Of a stretch of DNA of 64,000 nt, positions 34,299 through 46,207 are shown piece after piece. The translations under genes and the position numbers were made by a program. Position 1 is the stretch's first letter; each line of letters opens with the position of its first letter. Source of the stretch: Mixophyes australis (lineage: Eukaryota; Chordata; Amphibia; Anura; Limnodynastidae). The stretch covers positions 70,511,505 through 70,575,504 of the forward strand of contig JAVHZZ010000005.1 in NCBI GenBank assembly GCA_036250195.1, given 5' to 3'. Under the pieces are notes generated by a model. That model saw only the letters and a program-made list of their open reading frames with translations. It ran no database searches and had not been told where the DNA came from.

Positions 34299-35299
34299 AG
34301 AATGTTTTGTTTCAGAGTCATAGAAGCTAACAAAATACTTTTTTACATGTGTATAGCTATAATAAAACCCCCACAGTTGAGGAATCATTATTCATGTTGT
34401 CAATCTGAAGGACAGCTGTAAAATTAAAGACTTAAAAGCATCCCAATAAAGTTAGATAAAGTTATTAAATTATGAAAAGGATACACAACAATATCAAAGT
34501 GTTTGGCTGTCCTAGTGGGCAATGTTGGTTATACTATCAGGAAGTGAAAGAACATAAGGCAAAACTGATAACTAAGTGGCTCAGGGATCAAAACATCAAA
34601 ATTTTGGGTTCATGACCAGGAAAGTCCCCAGGTCTTAATCCCATGAAAATTTATGGTTAATCTTAAAGAGGCAGGTGGACAAACAAAAAGCCTGCAATGT
34701 GGGGACCTCTAAGGTTATGTGTTTAAACACTTAACCCCACATTGCCGCTTTAAATTTACATTGACAGACGTCGCAATGATGTAAAATTGCAGTGCTGCAC
34801 ATGTTCTTTTATCAGAATGGCTTACTGTCAGCATGATGTTTCCATCTGTCATCTCCAGCAGCGGATTCAAGGTAAGTCTGTTTCATTTTCTTTCGTTTTC
34901 TCCCTCTTTTGGGTTTCTTTTGCAGGAATTCTGTGTGTCGGAATTCTTAGGCTAGATATTTCGTACCCAACCCAAACAAAAAGCTGAATGTCCTACAATG
35001 GCCCAATGAAAACAGTGATCTTAATTCAATTGGCAATGTGTGGCACTATTTGAAAATTAAGGCACAAAAGCATCATCTAACTAACCTGGACAGCCTTAAC
35101 TATTTGTGCAAACAACATATGTCAAACTATTTCTTTAAAGATGTTTTTTGTAACATAAAGGATTATCACATTAAAAAAACAATTACAGTGCTTTGAAATA
35201 AAAATGTCCCAACAAGCAAAATTTCAGTGTAGGATTTGTTACTCAGTAAAATATTAGAGATGGTCAAGTAGGTGAATACTTTTGCAAGGCATCCTATCT

Positions 35300-36525
35300 A
35301 TTATACATAGCTTGTAAAACATTTTTTATCAAGATTCAGCAAAAACGAAGCTCAAATTTCCATTCTACTTTCACGAAAGCATTTTATTAAATGAAATATT
35401 TTTTTTTACAGAGTAATAAGATTTCCTATATGTATCTGTGTATCTCTCTTGTATGTTCATAAACCAATTTATTGCATTAGGTGGGTCAAATAAGTTCATC
35501 TGTAATTTAGGTTATATGCTTGCTTGAATAGATGAGTTTTTAGGGAGCTTCTAAAGGCTTGTAGATTGTGTCTGGTGGTTTTAGGAACATGTGTGCAGTG
35601 TATAAGGGAAATACTGAGACTGATTTTGCTGTATCGTTGGTTTCTACCAACTGCTATGACAACGGGTAGGTCACATAGCTTTGGCACATGTTCTGGCCCT
35701 GTGACACTATGGAGGCTATACAAGAGTCTTTTCTTGCTTTGTGGTGTGGTTATAATAAGAAGTTAGCAAATTGACATTGATAGTACCAATATCAATGTGA
35801 ATATTAAGACTAAAGACTGAGGAAAATGAGCTCTTACTGAACATTATGGTTGTACAAACCCAAAACCTCTCATCTGCTTGAAGGATGAGTTTGTACCCCT
35901 GGATGCTTTCAATTCTCAGGAGTTGTTCTAGTACGACCACCTTAACCTCCTTGTCATCCGCAGCAATCACTTATGCCTGAAAATAGGTTCATAGACTAAG
36001 GTAAACATCTGTTCAACGAAAGCAAATAAAAAATAAATTAATTTCTAAATATGTAAATAAAAGTCTCTTTGTTCTGTGAGTGAAAAGACAGGAAGATCAA
36101 TTCAGGAATGTTTTAGTCTTCAAGACAAAAACCTACGATTGAATAACCATTGCCTGTCTAGATTTTGGGAGTGCTAAATATTGGCACCATGGTGAAAAAA
36201 AAAGACAGTAAATGGCACATCAACATTATCGGTTCACCTGTATAGAGCCTTCAATGCTCTTTGGAGCAAAGTCTGTAGTTGTCCAGACACTCCAGTCAGT
36301 ATCAAAGTACAAACTCCTCCAACCCTATCTACCACATCTGGCCATAGCCCCAGCGGCATAAAAATGGATGTGGCTGATGTGGGTGATGAGAAAATGGCAA
36401 TGTATGTCTCTTTCTATTCTTGTTCTTCCCAGTGTAGTACTCACACAAACTTGTCACCACCACCACCACCATCCTTCAAATATTCAACCGAAAAATAAAT
36501 ATTATTGCTAAATGATATAATATCA
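35300..36525. other. AT-rich DNA, little recognised
   Basis: Apart from the LINE-like peptide at 35496-35723 nothing is supported. Confidence 0.4.
35496..35723 (-). pseudogene. Possible LINE ORF2 C-terminal fragment
   Basis: The minus-strand peptide ends RHNLQAFRSSLKTHLFKQAY, like the last residues of L2-type ORF2 proteins (xxFKxxLKTHLFxxAY). The upstream 40 residues do not resemble the family. No 3' tail of the SINE/L2 type follows. It could be a small relic or chance. Confidence 0.35.
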
Positions 36526-36530
36526 CATAC

Positions 36531-36657
36531 TATCATCATCATCATCAGCTATTTATATAGCGCCACTAATTCCGCAGCGCTGTACAGAGAACTCATTCAC
36601 ATCAGTCCCTACCCCATTGGAGCTTACTATCTAAATTCCCTAACATACAATACACAA

Positions 36658-36701
<44 letters not shown>

Positions 36702-36904
36702 ACTAGGGACAATTTTGATAACAGCCAATTAACCTACCAGTATGTTTTTGGAATGTGGGAGGAAACCGGAGCACCCGGAGGAAACCCACGCAAACACAGG
36801 GAGAACATACAAACTCCACACAGATAAGGCCATGGTCGGGAATCGAACTCATGACCCCAGTGCTGTGAGGCAGAAGTGCTAACCACTAGGCCACTGTGCT
36901 GCCC
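36531..36904 (-). mobile_element. tRNA-derived SINE with (CA)n, minus strand
   Basis: Same family as 7423-7730. The minus strand reads GGGCAGCACAGTGGCCTAGTGG (A box region; longest run abbreviated by family) with B box GTTCGATTCC, and ends in GCGCCACTAATTCC (plus-strand orientation) with a (CAT)n tail at 36531. A (CA)19 array (36661-36698) lies in the interior. Confidence 0.85.
36661..36698. repeat. (CA)n microsatellite inside SINE
   Basis: About 19 CA units at the position where sister SINE copies have (GA)n (59328) or (CA)n (60645). Confidence 0.95.
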
Positions 36905-37954
36905 CCCTACTATGTGCTGAATAGTCATCAGCAATCAATGTCTTCATTTTCATTTAAAACTAAGCCCATGTAAAATGGGGACCTTGGCCCCTATACCCAC
37001 CTATCAAACCCTAACAATGTACCTACTACTAAAATATTACTAATATAGAACTAACAGAAATGTAACAATGCACTTATTATATACTAATACTATAAACTAC
37101 TATATTCTAGTGTGAACTTATCAACTCTCTATCTCTCTCTCTATGCAATAATTAAAAAATGATTTCAGTACCTTTACTTTAAGATAATTAGTACAAACAT
37201 AAACTGAAAAAATACTGGTAATAAAATCCAGGAAATAACATTTGTTCACACAGGAGCTCTGAATATTTGTTTTAATAGATGTAATAGCCAGGTTATTACT
37301 TGCAGGGATGTAATTACTTAAATTCAGATACTTGCAGTAACCAATAATTAAATAAAAATATTCAATATAATTAATGTAGTGTATGAACTTATGCAAACCT
37401 TATGTACGCAAAACCATGTATAAGAAATATGACCATTAGCATGTGTTACCCATTGTGTTACCCATTGAAATATAAAAACCCAGTGACTAATCTTGATATC
37501 TATACACGATCAATGTTTTCATATTACTGCTGTGTTATTTGGTCTTCTCACAAAATAATATTCCACTGGCTGGCAAAGCAGTTTAATATAATTGGCTAAG
37601 CACACATTTACAGTAAAATAATATCCTCCTGATATATAATTATCAGGTAAAGAAACTGGCTTTATGCCTCTTACCCACTGATATTTGTTTTGCATTAAAA
37701 AAACACCAGTACAAATGCCAGTGAAAACCCGTGTAAAACACAAATGCGTTTGGCATGTGGTTGTTAACATTTTTATTAATATTTAGGAGGTCATTGAGGT
37801 TACCTAAACTTCTCCAGTGCATTTATGTACAGTAAACACAATGTCCTGGAATGCAAATAACAACATAACTGGGTATGTGGTCATTGGAAACAATGACTTT
37901 TATTTTCAGACACTATTACATACATTATTATACTAGTGATATATGGCCATAAGG

Positions 37955-37997
<43 letters not shown>

Positions 37998-38170
37998 CAA
38001 AAGTTGCCTCACATCTGGTCAAATTGCATGTTCCACTGAATCCCTAAGTAAGAAGTAGTTAACACAACCTCTGCGAGTTGCAACCTTAAACATGCTATAT
38101 TTTAGCAGATTTAAATACATTTTTACTATTCATTTGCTGAATTTAACATATCAAAAAAATAAAACAATGA
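36905..38170. other. AT-rich DNA with (TG)n
   Basis: A (TG)16 microsatellite is at 37961-37992. GTGTTACCCATTG is duplicated at about 37443 and 37456. No genes. Confidence 0.5.
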
Positions 38171-38171
38171 G

Positions 38172-38527
38172 TGTCCGATTCATTAAGGAACGTAAATGAC
38201 AATACGTGCCGTGTTTTACTTAAAATCACTCTGTGCATGCCCAGAACTGGACTATATGCCAGTGAACGCAAGAACATCCAGTTCATCTTCGAGCGCAAAG
38301 GACGATTACTACACCCCATGATTCCATGGGTGGAACGGGGAGGGGAATAGGCGTATGTGTGTTGTCAATATACAGTAAGGGTTTGCCAAGCTGGAGAACA
38401 CGCAGCAGCATCCAATTCAAGCTTTGGGTATCTCAGAGGTATCTGTTTTTCTGTCATATCACTTGCACCAGAGACAGGTCAGGTATAAGTACCAAAGTTC
38501 GTTTTGCGTTCCTTAAAGAATCAGGCC
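38172..38527. mobile_element. MITE-like inverted-end element
   Basis: Left GATTCATTAAGGAACG (38177) and right CGTTCCTTAAAGAATC (38508-38523) are inverted repeats with a one-base difference in spacing. The ends resemble the CATTAAGG ends at 33987. No target duplication is evident. Confidence 0.6.
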
Positions 38528-38628
38528 TGGAATCTAGCATGTGTAGAAGCTTGGGCACCTCCCTATTGATTCATTCATACTCTTTGTAGTCTCAAAACTC
38601 TCAAGATTTTCTGTCTACTCTCAACAAC

Positions 38629-39560
38629 CATGCAGCTGACTGAGGACTTGAAAATTAAGGTAATTGTTAAAAAAAAGCAGTACAGATTGCAAAAGGATTT
38701 GTAAATGCTTCCAGCTTGGAATATTTACTGTTAAATAGATCATTAAGAAATACAAGATGAGGGGAATAGTTGAAAGTAAAGGCAAGATTAGGAGACCCAT
38801 TAAAATATCCGTTCATACTTTGGACAGATATGAAAAACAGAACCCACATATCACTACAACTGACCTGCAGAAAGGTTTAGCTGACAGCAGAGTAGGGGTC
38901 TATAGTAAAGTGTTGCTTGCACGAAAATTCTCTGCTATGACCTGATCATAAAAATCAACATCTGAAGTATGTAAAATAATACGAACATTAGCCAGATACA
39001 TTGAGAAACACAGTGCATTGGTCTGATGAAATGACAATGTTAGTTTTTGAACACAACCACAAAAGATATAATTGGAGAAAAGGATGTGAAACATTTGAAG
39101 AACAGAACACATTGCCAACCATAATGCATGGGGGTGGATATATTATTTGTAGTTGTGTAGCAGCCAATGACACAGTAAATATTGGCTTGGTGGAAGTAAG
39201 AACTCACTCAAGTAAATATCAACGAGTCATAGACGCTAATGCCCCAGAGTCAGTGAAGAAAGTGAAGCTGAAAAGAGATTGGATATTTCATCAAAAAATT
39301 ATCAAAATCATTCAGGATGTACTTAAAGGAACTAATGATCAAAGTTTTGGAAAAGCCTTAACAGTCACCAAACTATATTATTGAAAATTTATGTATGCAA
39401 TACCGTCTGAGAATAAAAGAAATATTAGAGGTTCTGCAAGGAAAATTGGGAAAAAATCCTAAAGCAGGTATTTCATTCAAAGCAGGTGTTATGATGTACT
39501 CACTAACAGGGTGCCAAATGTTTTGCAAATGACAAATTCACTATTTTATTGTTTTAATAT
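38629..39560 (+). pseudogene. Tc1-like transposase relic
   Basis: From ATG at 38630: QLTEDLKIKVIV resembles the N-terminal helix-turn-helix start. At 38757 a GKIRRPIKISVHTLDRYEKQ block matches the GRPRK..R region. At 39001, HWSDEMTMLVFEHNHKRYNW corresponds to the VLWSDET catalytic block, followed by NTLPTIMHGGGYI (PTVKHGGGS). The region for the second aspartate reads WIFHQ then stops resembling Tc1 (normally FQQDNDPKHT), and SPDLNPIE is absent. Multiple stops separate the pieces. The 3' end, GGTGCCAAATGTTTTGC (39512), may be terminal-repeat DNA. Confidence 0.8.
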
Positions 39561-41050
39561 GCTACATTTAGCAAATATAAAGCACTTAAAGTATGCAGAA
39601 TTAGGCCATGTTTAATATTGTACTCTACAGAGGTTGTGTTTACTTTTATACTCATAGAGATTCAGAGGATTGTTTATAATAAATTGCAAAAATTGCCGTT
39701 CAGTATAGTTTCTTATTTCCGATTAAGCAGCGATAATAAATTACATTTTGGAGGTGAAAGAGGCAAAATATTTAATTTCCAGGTTCTGTCATTGAGCTTG
39801 CACTGCAATAAGTTCTTGCCTGCAGAAAAGACTTCAGTACATTGGACAGTTCTGTCAGGAAGAATCAAAAATGCAGGTAAAAGACTTAACGCCACCCAGA
39901 GCTGGCATTAGCATTTCAGGACAAGCGGAGATGTTCACTTCTTGATTAATTAACTGATTTTGTCCTGAGATCTATGAGGACAATGATATTTGGAAACAAA
40001 AGGGCTAATAACAGAGAAATCAGTGGTGACTACCAAAGTAAATAATAGTGAGGAAGAGGGGGTTACACCATTAGTCATCAGATTATCTGACATAAAGGAG
40101 TTTTATCAATACTTTTTATACATTATTAAACAAATCTATAACTTTGAAGTGTCCCCCCAGTCTCTGGGGGTGGTGGAGTTTAGATCACCATAAGAAAAAT
40201 TATTTGCACAGGATATTCTAAAGTAATATAATGTATCTAGTTGAGACTATAAAGTATGTCTTTTAGCTCATTAATCACAGTAACACCTGTATGTACAGTA
40301 GCAACAGATATATCATCTATGTATTGTAACAAATATTGTTTATTCAAATCAAACACAATGTCCTTTTCATCTAAAATTTCAGTACAAATTACAGTAAATT
40401 AAACTTTTGGCATGCAATAAATGCAACATTAAGAGTTATGTCTCACCCAATGTACCACAAAAGTCTAAAAAGACACTGGGCAATTACCATTGAGGCAGGT
40501 CCGCCCAAGCCTATGAGCCTTTTAGTCTCAACACTAGAGGGAGCATATGCCAACACTGGTCATAGCTAGTAATGGACAATGCTGTACAGGTGTCCACAAG
40601 CATGTTCTATTCACCACGCAACTTTCCATTTCACTTATATACGGTTATCCTTGGCCTGAGATATGTAAGCCAGGACAAACAGGGAAATCTGGTATCCAAC
40701 CCATCATACAATCTTAAGTTTCTCTAATTCAGTCTGATCTTCAAAACCTTTGGCTGACACTGGTGTGGAAAGTGGAAGGTGCCTCAATATGTGCTTTTAA
40801 AAAAGTCTTGATCTGTCTTCATGCTGTCTTACAACTTTATACTGTCACACACTGGAAGTGTTATTAAGTCTGGCTCCCTGGATCTCTGACTGGAAAATTG
40901 GAAAAGGTTGATTTCAAGCAGTTACCAGAGCTAATTGAATCATCAGGGATTTCCTTGTTTTGTAGAGAACCATTGTGCCAGCCTGTTATCTCTAGACTTT
41001 GTGGAGCCTGAAGTGGAAGACTGTCTAGAAATAAGATGGGCCAGCCCCTT
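39561..41050. other. Unclassified DNA
   Basis: No gene or transposon end recognised. A CACTAGAGGGAGC word at about 40541 is only loosely CTCF-like. Confidence 0.4.
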
Positions 41051-41055
41051 GGATA

Positions 41056-42197
41056 TGTCACGGCAATAGGGTTTCTGGGATCCGTCTCAGGACTCTTGAG
41101 GCAGGGATATAGTTGAGACTGCGAGGCCAGATGAGTGTCTTGCTCATAGGGGTACCTCTATTTCTGTATACCAGACGAGTAATGCTGGACTGGACTCCGT
41201 ACTGGAATAAACAACTGGAATCTGGACCTGATGGACTTGAACCTGGACGTGTGAACTGGGAGGACCTGACCCCATGACCAGAGACTCAATAACACCAAGA
41301 ACTCAGAGGAATATAGTACCACAACTGGGAATGGGAAGACTCAGAACTCAGGCAGAGACTATACAGGGGATGGCAACCTCCTGAATAAAATAAGTCTGGA
41401 GCTGGCCATGGATAACTCAGAACTCATAACCTGAGGGAGGCCTGGAGCTGGAAGTCGGTACCCAGAGACACAGAGATGGCTCCAGACAGTGGATGACTCA
41501 GAACAACAACCTACTACCCCAGATACCCAATAGGCGAGGCAGGAATAGATTGATGAGAGGAGGATCCACACAGACGGTAACAGCTGGAAACTGTACACGA
41601 GCAGATAGAATGAAGGTGAATCCACACGAGCAATAAATAGCCAAAGTCTTTATTTCAGCAAGCAGAGTGAAGCTGAATTCATACAAAGGGTTAATGGATT
41701 AAAGTCGATATAACAGCAAACAGGATGAAGTTGAATTCACTCAGAGAGTAAATGGTTGAAGTCCATGTATTAGCAACAGGATGAGGCTGAATTCACTCAG
41801 AGGGTAAATGGTTGAAATCTGTATACAGCAGGCAGAATGAAGCAGCAAACAGGATGAAGCTGAATTCCACGAAGAGTTGATGGTTGAGATCTGTATACAG
41901 TAGACAGGATGAAGCAGCAAGCAAACAGCAACTGTGGTAGTCTAGAACCAGGAACTAGGAAAGTGTTGCACTGGCAATTTGCTGAGTGTAGGAGCAGACT
42001 CTTATAGTCTGCAGAGGAAGCTAATTGGTGGATGAGATCAAGTATTCAGACTCAGCAAGATGTTTATCAAATGTCTCACCCAAGATGACAGAGATGTATG
42101 TCCCAGAATAGAATGCTGCCTTCAACCAAAGGGAGATGTATGATGATATGGTACCGCCGAGTGGTGTAAACAGGACTAAGACCCCCCATTCGTGACA
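41056..42197. mobile_element. Solo LTR, 1142 bp, TSD GGATA
   Basis: It starts TGTCACGGCAATAGG, ends CCATTCGTGACA, and is flanked by GGATA at 41051-41055 and 42198-42202. The 5-bp duplication with TG...CA ends indicates an LTR without internal genes. The 7 bp terminal inverted repeat TGTCACG / CGTGACA is longer than in many LTRs. The interior carries direct repeats (listed separately). Confidence 0.8.
41590..41930. repeat. Degenerate ~70-bp repeats within the LTR
   Basis: Repeated modules: GAATGAAG or GGATGAAGCTGAATTC, then GGTAAATGGTTGAA and a GTATACAG segment, five to six times with variable spacing. Confidence 0.75.
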
Positions 42198-42202
42198 GGA
42201 TA

Positions 42203-43610
42203 TAAGAAGGTTGTCAGTGAAGGGATCATTTTGCATAGAGGTAGTGAGGCAGGGAATGGGTGATGGAAGGGAGGATGGAAGAAGTGAAGGAGGGGTGAAT
42301 GAATGGTGAGAGGGAAACATGCATGACTAGGGAGTGAGGGTGTTACTAATTCTAGAGGGCAGTAGGTGGGATTAATTACAGGGGAGGTATAGGTGTGTGT
42401 GTGTGTGTGTGTTGGGTAAATAATTGGGAAGACAGAGAGCCAAGCATGAATTACAGTGGATGGGGAAATGATTTACAGGGTGAGATAGTTGTGGGGAAAA
42501 AACAAACTATGGGGGGAAGGATAGGATGGTGGTTTGAATCGAACTCATGGCCCCAGCACTTTGAAGCAGCAATGCTCAGCACTGCGCCATTGTGCTGCCC
42601 AAGTATTTGTTAAATAGACCAAAAATGCTATTTAGAAAATAAGATTTGTTGCTTTGTCGTGTTGTCATTATGTCGTGTTGTTGTGAAGTTTCCTTCCAGT
42701 AGTCAAACAATTGTTTACAACCAAAACAATAATGTTTTCACTATTTGTCACTCTGTCACTTTGTCATATTGTTGCTTGTCGCTATGTGGTCTAATAGGTT
42801 ACTTTTTGATACTAAATAAATATGTAAGATTTGGCAGCTTTACTTTGAGAGCTGTGGAAGATATATTCGCCAACAAACAAACAAAGAAATAAAGAAATAA
42901 GCAAACTTATTATTTTATATATATATATATAGAAAGATAAGTATGACACAAACAAATTATATTATTGGCATGAAACAGCTGGTAAAGATGCCCCTGTTCA
43001 AATCTTCCAATCTAAGAGGTGTAGGGAACAATAAATACATAAGGAAGTGGAATAACAATTGCAGCTGCTGGTGGGGAAACTGCGTTTGGCTATTTTAAGA
43101 CAGCAGCATTATTAGCCACAAGTAATAAAGCAGTCATTGGCAACTCACATTTCTGTTTTGGGTTTGTCATGGTACTGGATGCTTCCCGGCAGGGGTATAA
43201 TGGGCTGGGTGGCAGGGGGGCAAATGCCCCCGGGCCGGTACCAAAGTAGGCTACCTTTTAGCTACTTTTTTCCCCATTAAAATAGGCTGCTGAGTGGAGT
43301 CTTGCCCCCTAGGTTAAAATTTGACAGCCCTTTTTTGCTTTCTGGATAGTACCACTCAACTGTGATAGCTATCAGAGACACATCCTGCCAAGGTGTTTTT
43401 TAATAAAATGATGGGTCGTGAGGGACAAAGAAATCTGAAGTCGATGGGTTACAGAAGGCGTAATCGAGAGAGATAAAGCTAAAGTCCATGAACAAACAAA
43501 CAAAACAAAACCCATTAAAGCAGCAGCAGAGAAACACATATTCAAACTTTGCTCATGCAAAGCTTGGTAGGAATGAAGGCCTTATAAATGTTGCATACAG
43601 GTGAGCACTC
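42203..43610. other. Mixed repeat fragments
   Basis: Contains a (TG)n at 42393-42411, the SINE fragment at 42530, a (TA)n at 42917-42932, and at 43193 CAGGGGTATAATGGGCTGGG, which looks like the start of a hAT-like MITE without its partner end. Confidence 0.5.
42530..42601 (-). mobile_element. SINE 5' fragment, minus strand
   Basis: Homologous to the tRNA-like head of the SINE: minus-strand GGGCAGCACAATGGCGCAGTG and a B-box-like GTTCGATTC. The 3' body is absent. Confidence 0.7.
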
Positions 43611-44313
43611 TTAGGGCTAGATTTACTAACAAGCGTGTTTGTAAACCCGCCGACTTTTGGCGGGTTTGGTGGCGGTTTAGCCATCGCCGGATTTACTAAC
43701 GCTAAACCCGCCGTCCAAACGACCAGAAATTATGTTTTCAAACCCGCCTCTGTATAAAGCGCCATGACTGTGTTCAACATACAAACAGCCGGATTTACTA
43801 TTAGGGGGTTTATAAAGCCGCCGGACAACCGCCATTCAAAAGACCAAAATGAAAGCGCTGCTTGTGAGCGGCGAGATTGTTCAAACAGTGTGCTGTTTCA
43901 GGTATTTTGTCAATCAGAACAGAAGGGAAAGGGCCATTTCATGTACAAAGTTAGCTCCTTTGAGAGAATATATGTAAAAAGTGTCTTGTAATTTCAGTGT
44001 ACTTTTTTTTTTTTTATTGTGTTTTCCCACCATGCAATCTATTGACTGATTTCCACATGTGTAGTGTTTTATTTTTAAATTGCAACAAATCCTCAAGAAT
44101 ACTGGTGCTTGTCCAAAATCAGAATGCCCAATATGTTATTACATAGTTATCCCTTAATAGAGTGTAAAAGCAATTCTACATTTACTAAATAAAAAATGGG
44201 TTTCTGGCTTATGACTCCTCTGCTGCATCCTCAGACATCTGCACAGCACAAATTCAATGAGTCACATACCCACTAGTAGAGGTGTGTTATAGCGTACCTT
44301 TGTACTCTTGTAA

Positions 44314-44589
44314 ACCAGGTTCAGGTTACTAGAATAATCTGGTGGGGTGGCTATGTATGCACCTGAAAAGGGGTCTGATATTATCCTGGCTGGCTGTTTG
44401 ATACATAATCTAGCATTACATCAACTTACCCCACTGATTATTGCAGTAGACAGTGAACAAGTAGGGGCCCGTGTCCCATTTGGTGATGTGCAGAGCACAC
44501 AGGGGTGGAGGCACAACACAGACCGTCTCATTACAATCAGCTTTACTTTACATGTAAGTGCATACTATGAGAAACATGTATTAAGCTAA
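44314..44589 (+). pseudogene. Harbinger transposase C-terminal fragment
   Basis: The plus frame reads TRFRLLE-stop-SGGVAMYAPEKGSDIIL, then AGCLIHNLALHQL. This corresponds to the conserved end of HARBI1-like DDE transposases (SRFRCLDxSGGxLxYxPxKVxxII.ACCxLHNxAL). The in-frame TAA sits where R/D normally links to SGG. After NLAL the tail contains DRLITISFT, similar to the final RxxLI block, and stops at 44589. The catalytic DDE residues are upstream and not present in the window, so this is an inactive remnant. Confidence 0.75.
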
Positions 44590-44807
44590 AATGTGTTGGA
44601 TGTGAGTGTTTTTTTATTTTTTAGCCCAAATGTTAACTTTTAAACAGAGGATAGTGTGTATTCCTCATGTAGTAAATGTTGAACGTCCCTAGAAAGTTAC
44701 AGGCACATGTCAATGTGTAAATGAAATTAGTGCATTTTTCCCCAAACCAGTATACTCTTGTTTAATTTGATGAAAAGAAAGACTGGGAGCATTGAAATTA
44801 AACAGCA

Positions 44808-44813
44808 TTTATT
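44808..44813 (-). promoter_or_regulatory. Polyadenylation signal of Myb-like gene
   Basis: AATAAA on the minus strand, about 80 bases downstream of the stop at 44895. Confidence 0.6.
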
Positions 44814-44894
44814 GCAGTTTAACACAATAAAGGTTAATTGCGAATGCATACACATGCATGAAAAAACATTTGAAGAAATGACAAAAAACAAACA

Positions 44895-45523
44895 CTAGCG
44901 CCGCCTTTTTGCAGGCACATCACCACCTCGGAAGCCACTCTCTCCTCTACCTCGGCCACCCCTGGTGCGAGCACCTCTCCTTGGAGGAGTACTCTGGGCT
45001 GATCTGCTAGGCGTACTAGTGGTACTGGTGGTGGCAGAAGAAAAAGGTGCCGGCAAGCGGGCAATAAGTTCCTGCTGTAGTTGCCCTGCCAGCCGGATCA
45101 CATTCGCATTCCCCTCGCGAACGGAGGAATGTAATGCCTCCACAGCCCCAGTCATTTGGGCCATCTGCACATTGGTTTGTTCCCAGGCATTAGCCAGACG
45201 GTTGATTGCAGCAGGTATCTGGCTATTTGTGCGGTGTAACCGCATCAAATGGCCCGCAATTTGGGACATGTGGCGAGTTTGGCTTTGCATAAATATTGTT
45301 TGCTGCTGCTGGAAAGCGCCAATAGACATCGCCATTTCTCTGGCTGGGTCCATACTTGGAGGTGCAGGTTGCTGGTGTTCTGGTTGTTCAGCAGGGCCAG
45401 GTGAAACCTCCTGGAGGCCAGACACAGGGGCATCCACTGTTTCCAGGGTGATGATGGTTTGATCATCTGGCTCAGGGGACATTTGCAGGGACTCCGGGTG
45501 AGGTGCCTGGTATGAAGACGGCC
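44895..45523 (-). CDS. Harbinger Myb-like partner protein, last exon
   Basis: A clean acceptor (minus strand TTTCATACACAG) opens the exon at 45523, and the frame runs without a stop to TAG at 44895. Content: an acidic/Pro-rich stretch (MSPEPDDQTIITLE), a Gln-rich helical part (AFQQQQTIFMQSQ), a coiled-coil-like region (about residues 80-140 from the Met) and a basic tail rich in RG with VPAKRRR at the end, a likely nuclear localisation signal. This resembles the C-terminal half of the Myb/SANT-like protein that Harbinger elements encode to help transposase enter the nucleus and bind the ends. The Myb domain itself would be in upstream exons that I cannot find. It is intact within the visible part, contrasting with the broken transposase. 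Confidence 0.6.
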
Positions 45524-45854
45524 CTGTGTATGAAAAATGACGGTAAGTATATAGGATATAATATGTTTGTATATTGCATTCTGAACACTGGATAGGAAAG
45601 AATAATCTTTTGCAACTACAGATTGTTTCACAATGTTTGCATTCCTGATTTCTTGTCCTATGCTACCTGCTTCAGGATGCACTTATTATCCTTTTAATAC
45701 CCATTATCATTTGGACTATGTATGGTTGAGGGGGCTAAATAAGCAAAGTATTTTTAACCTACAAATATGAAAATTTAGTCATCCAAATGCTGCTAGACCG
45801 TGCTTTGGGGTAAACTAATACTATTTTAGTACTCCCTATGTGTAGTACATGCTG

Positions 45855-46011
45855 GGGTATTTTGACTAAACTGCGTGCTTTAAAAAGTGGACATGTTGCC
45901 TATAGCAACCAATCAGATTTTAGCTGTCATTTTGTGGAATGCAATAAATAAAGTAAAGGTATATTCTGAATGGTTGCTATAGGCAACATCTCAGTTTAGT
46001 AAATGTAGCCC
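45855..46011. mobile_element. Palindromic MITE copy nested in Harbinger element
   Basis: Same family as 18089 and 61189 (GTTGCCTATAGCAACCAATC ... GGTTGCTATAGGCAAC) but diverged and shorter (157 bp). Lies in the intron of the Myb-like gene. No matching duplication (CTG / TAA). Confidence 0.8.
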
Positions 46012-46123
46012 TAAGTTCACATTGCAAACCATAAAAAAAAAAAAAAAAAATTACATTGACAGCAACATTTGCACAGAAAAACAATTAACTCAATTATTTC
46101 TCTCCTAAACATAAATCACGCAC

Positions 46124-46207
46124 CTGCTTGCTCGTCTGTGCCCAAATCTCTCGCTGAAGGTGGAGGTGTAGGTCTTGGACTGGGACTGAACTGCGGTCCT
46201 GGCGATT
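46124..46207 (-). CDS. Harbinger Myb-like partner, penultimate exon
   Basis: 84 bp exon: minus-strand acceptor CTATTACATCCAG before 46207 and donor GCAG|GTGCGT after 46124. In one frame it reads SPGPQFSPSPRPTPPPSARD followed by LGTDEQA, leaving a G that joins GG at 45523 to continue ...EQAGPSSYQAPHPESLQ and the long open frame of the last exon. Phase agreement and the matching Pro-rich composition support real splicing. The intron is about 600 bp and carries a MITE. Poly-A/T tracts lie upstream. Confidence 0.55.

Larger units (their letters stand above)
33383..35295 (+). mobile_element. Tc1-like transposon with nested insertions
   Basis: Inverted ends: GCATTGCAAAAGTGTTCAG (33390) and, on the minus strand, GGATGCCTTGCAAAAGTATTC (right edge 35295), with TA at both edges. 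This matches the common frog and fish Tc1-like terminal repeat from memory. Transposase fragments on the plus strand include a LNP-type block near 34620-34650 and WPNENSDLNSIGNVWHYLK at about 35000-35055 (from WPSQSPDLNPIENLW). At 1.9 kb it exceeds Tc1 length because other elements are inserted. Confidence 0.75.

Noticed and set aside
44965..45462. 165-codon plus-strand open frame
   Set aside because: It is the antisense shadow of the Myb-like exon, whose minus-strand frame has splice sites and a polyadenylation signal.
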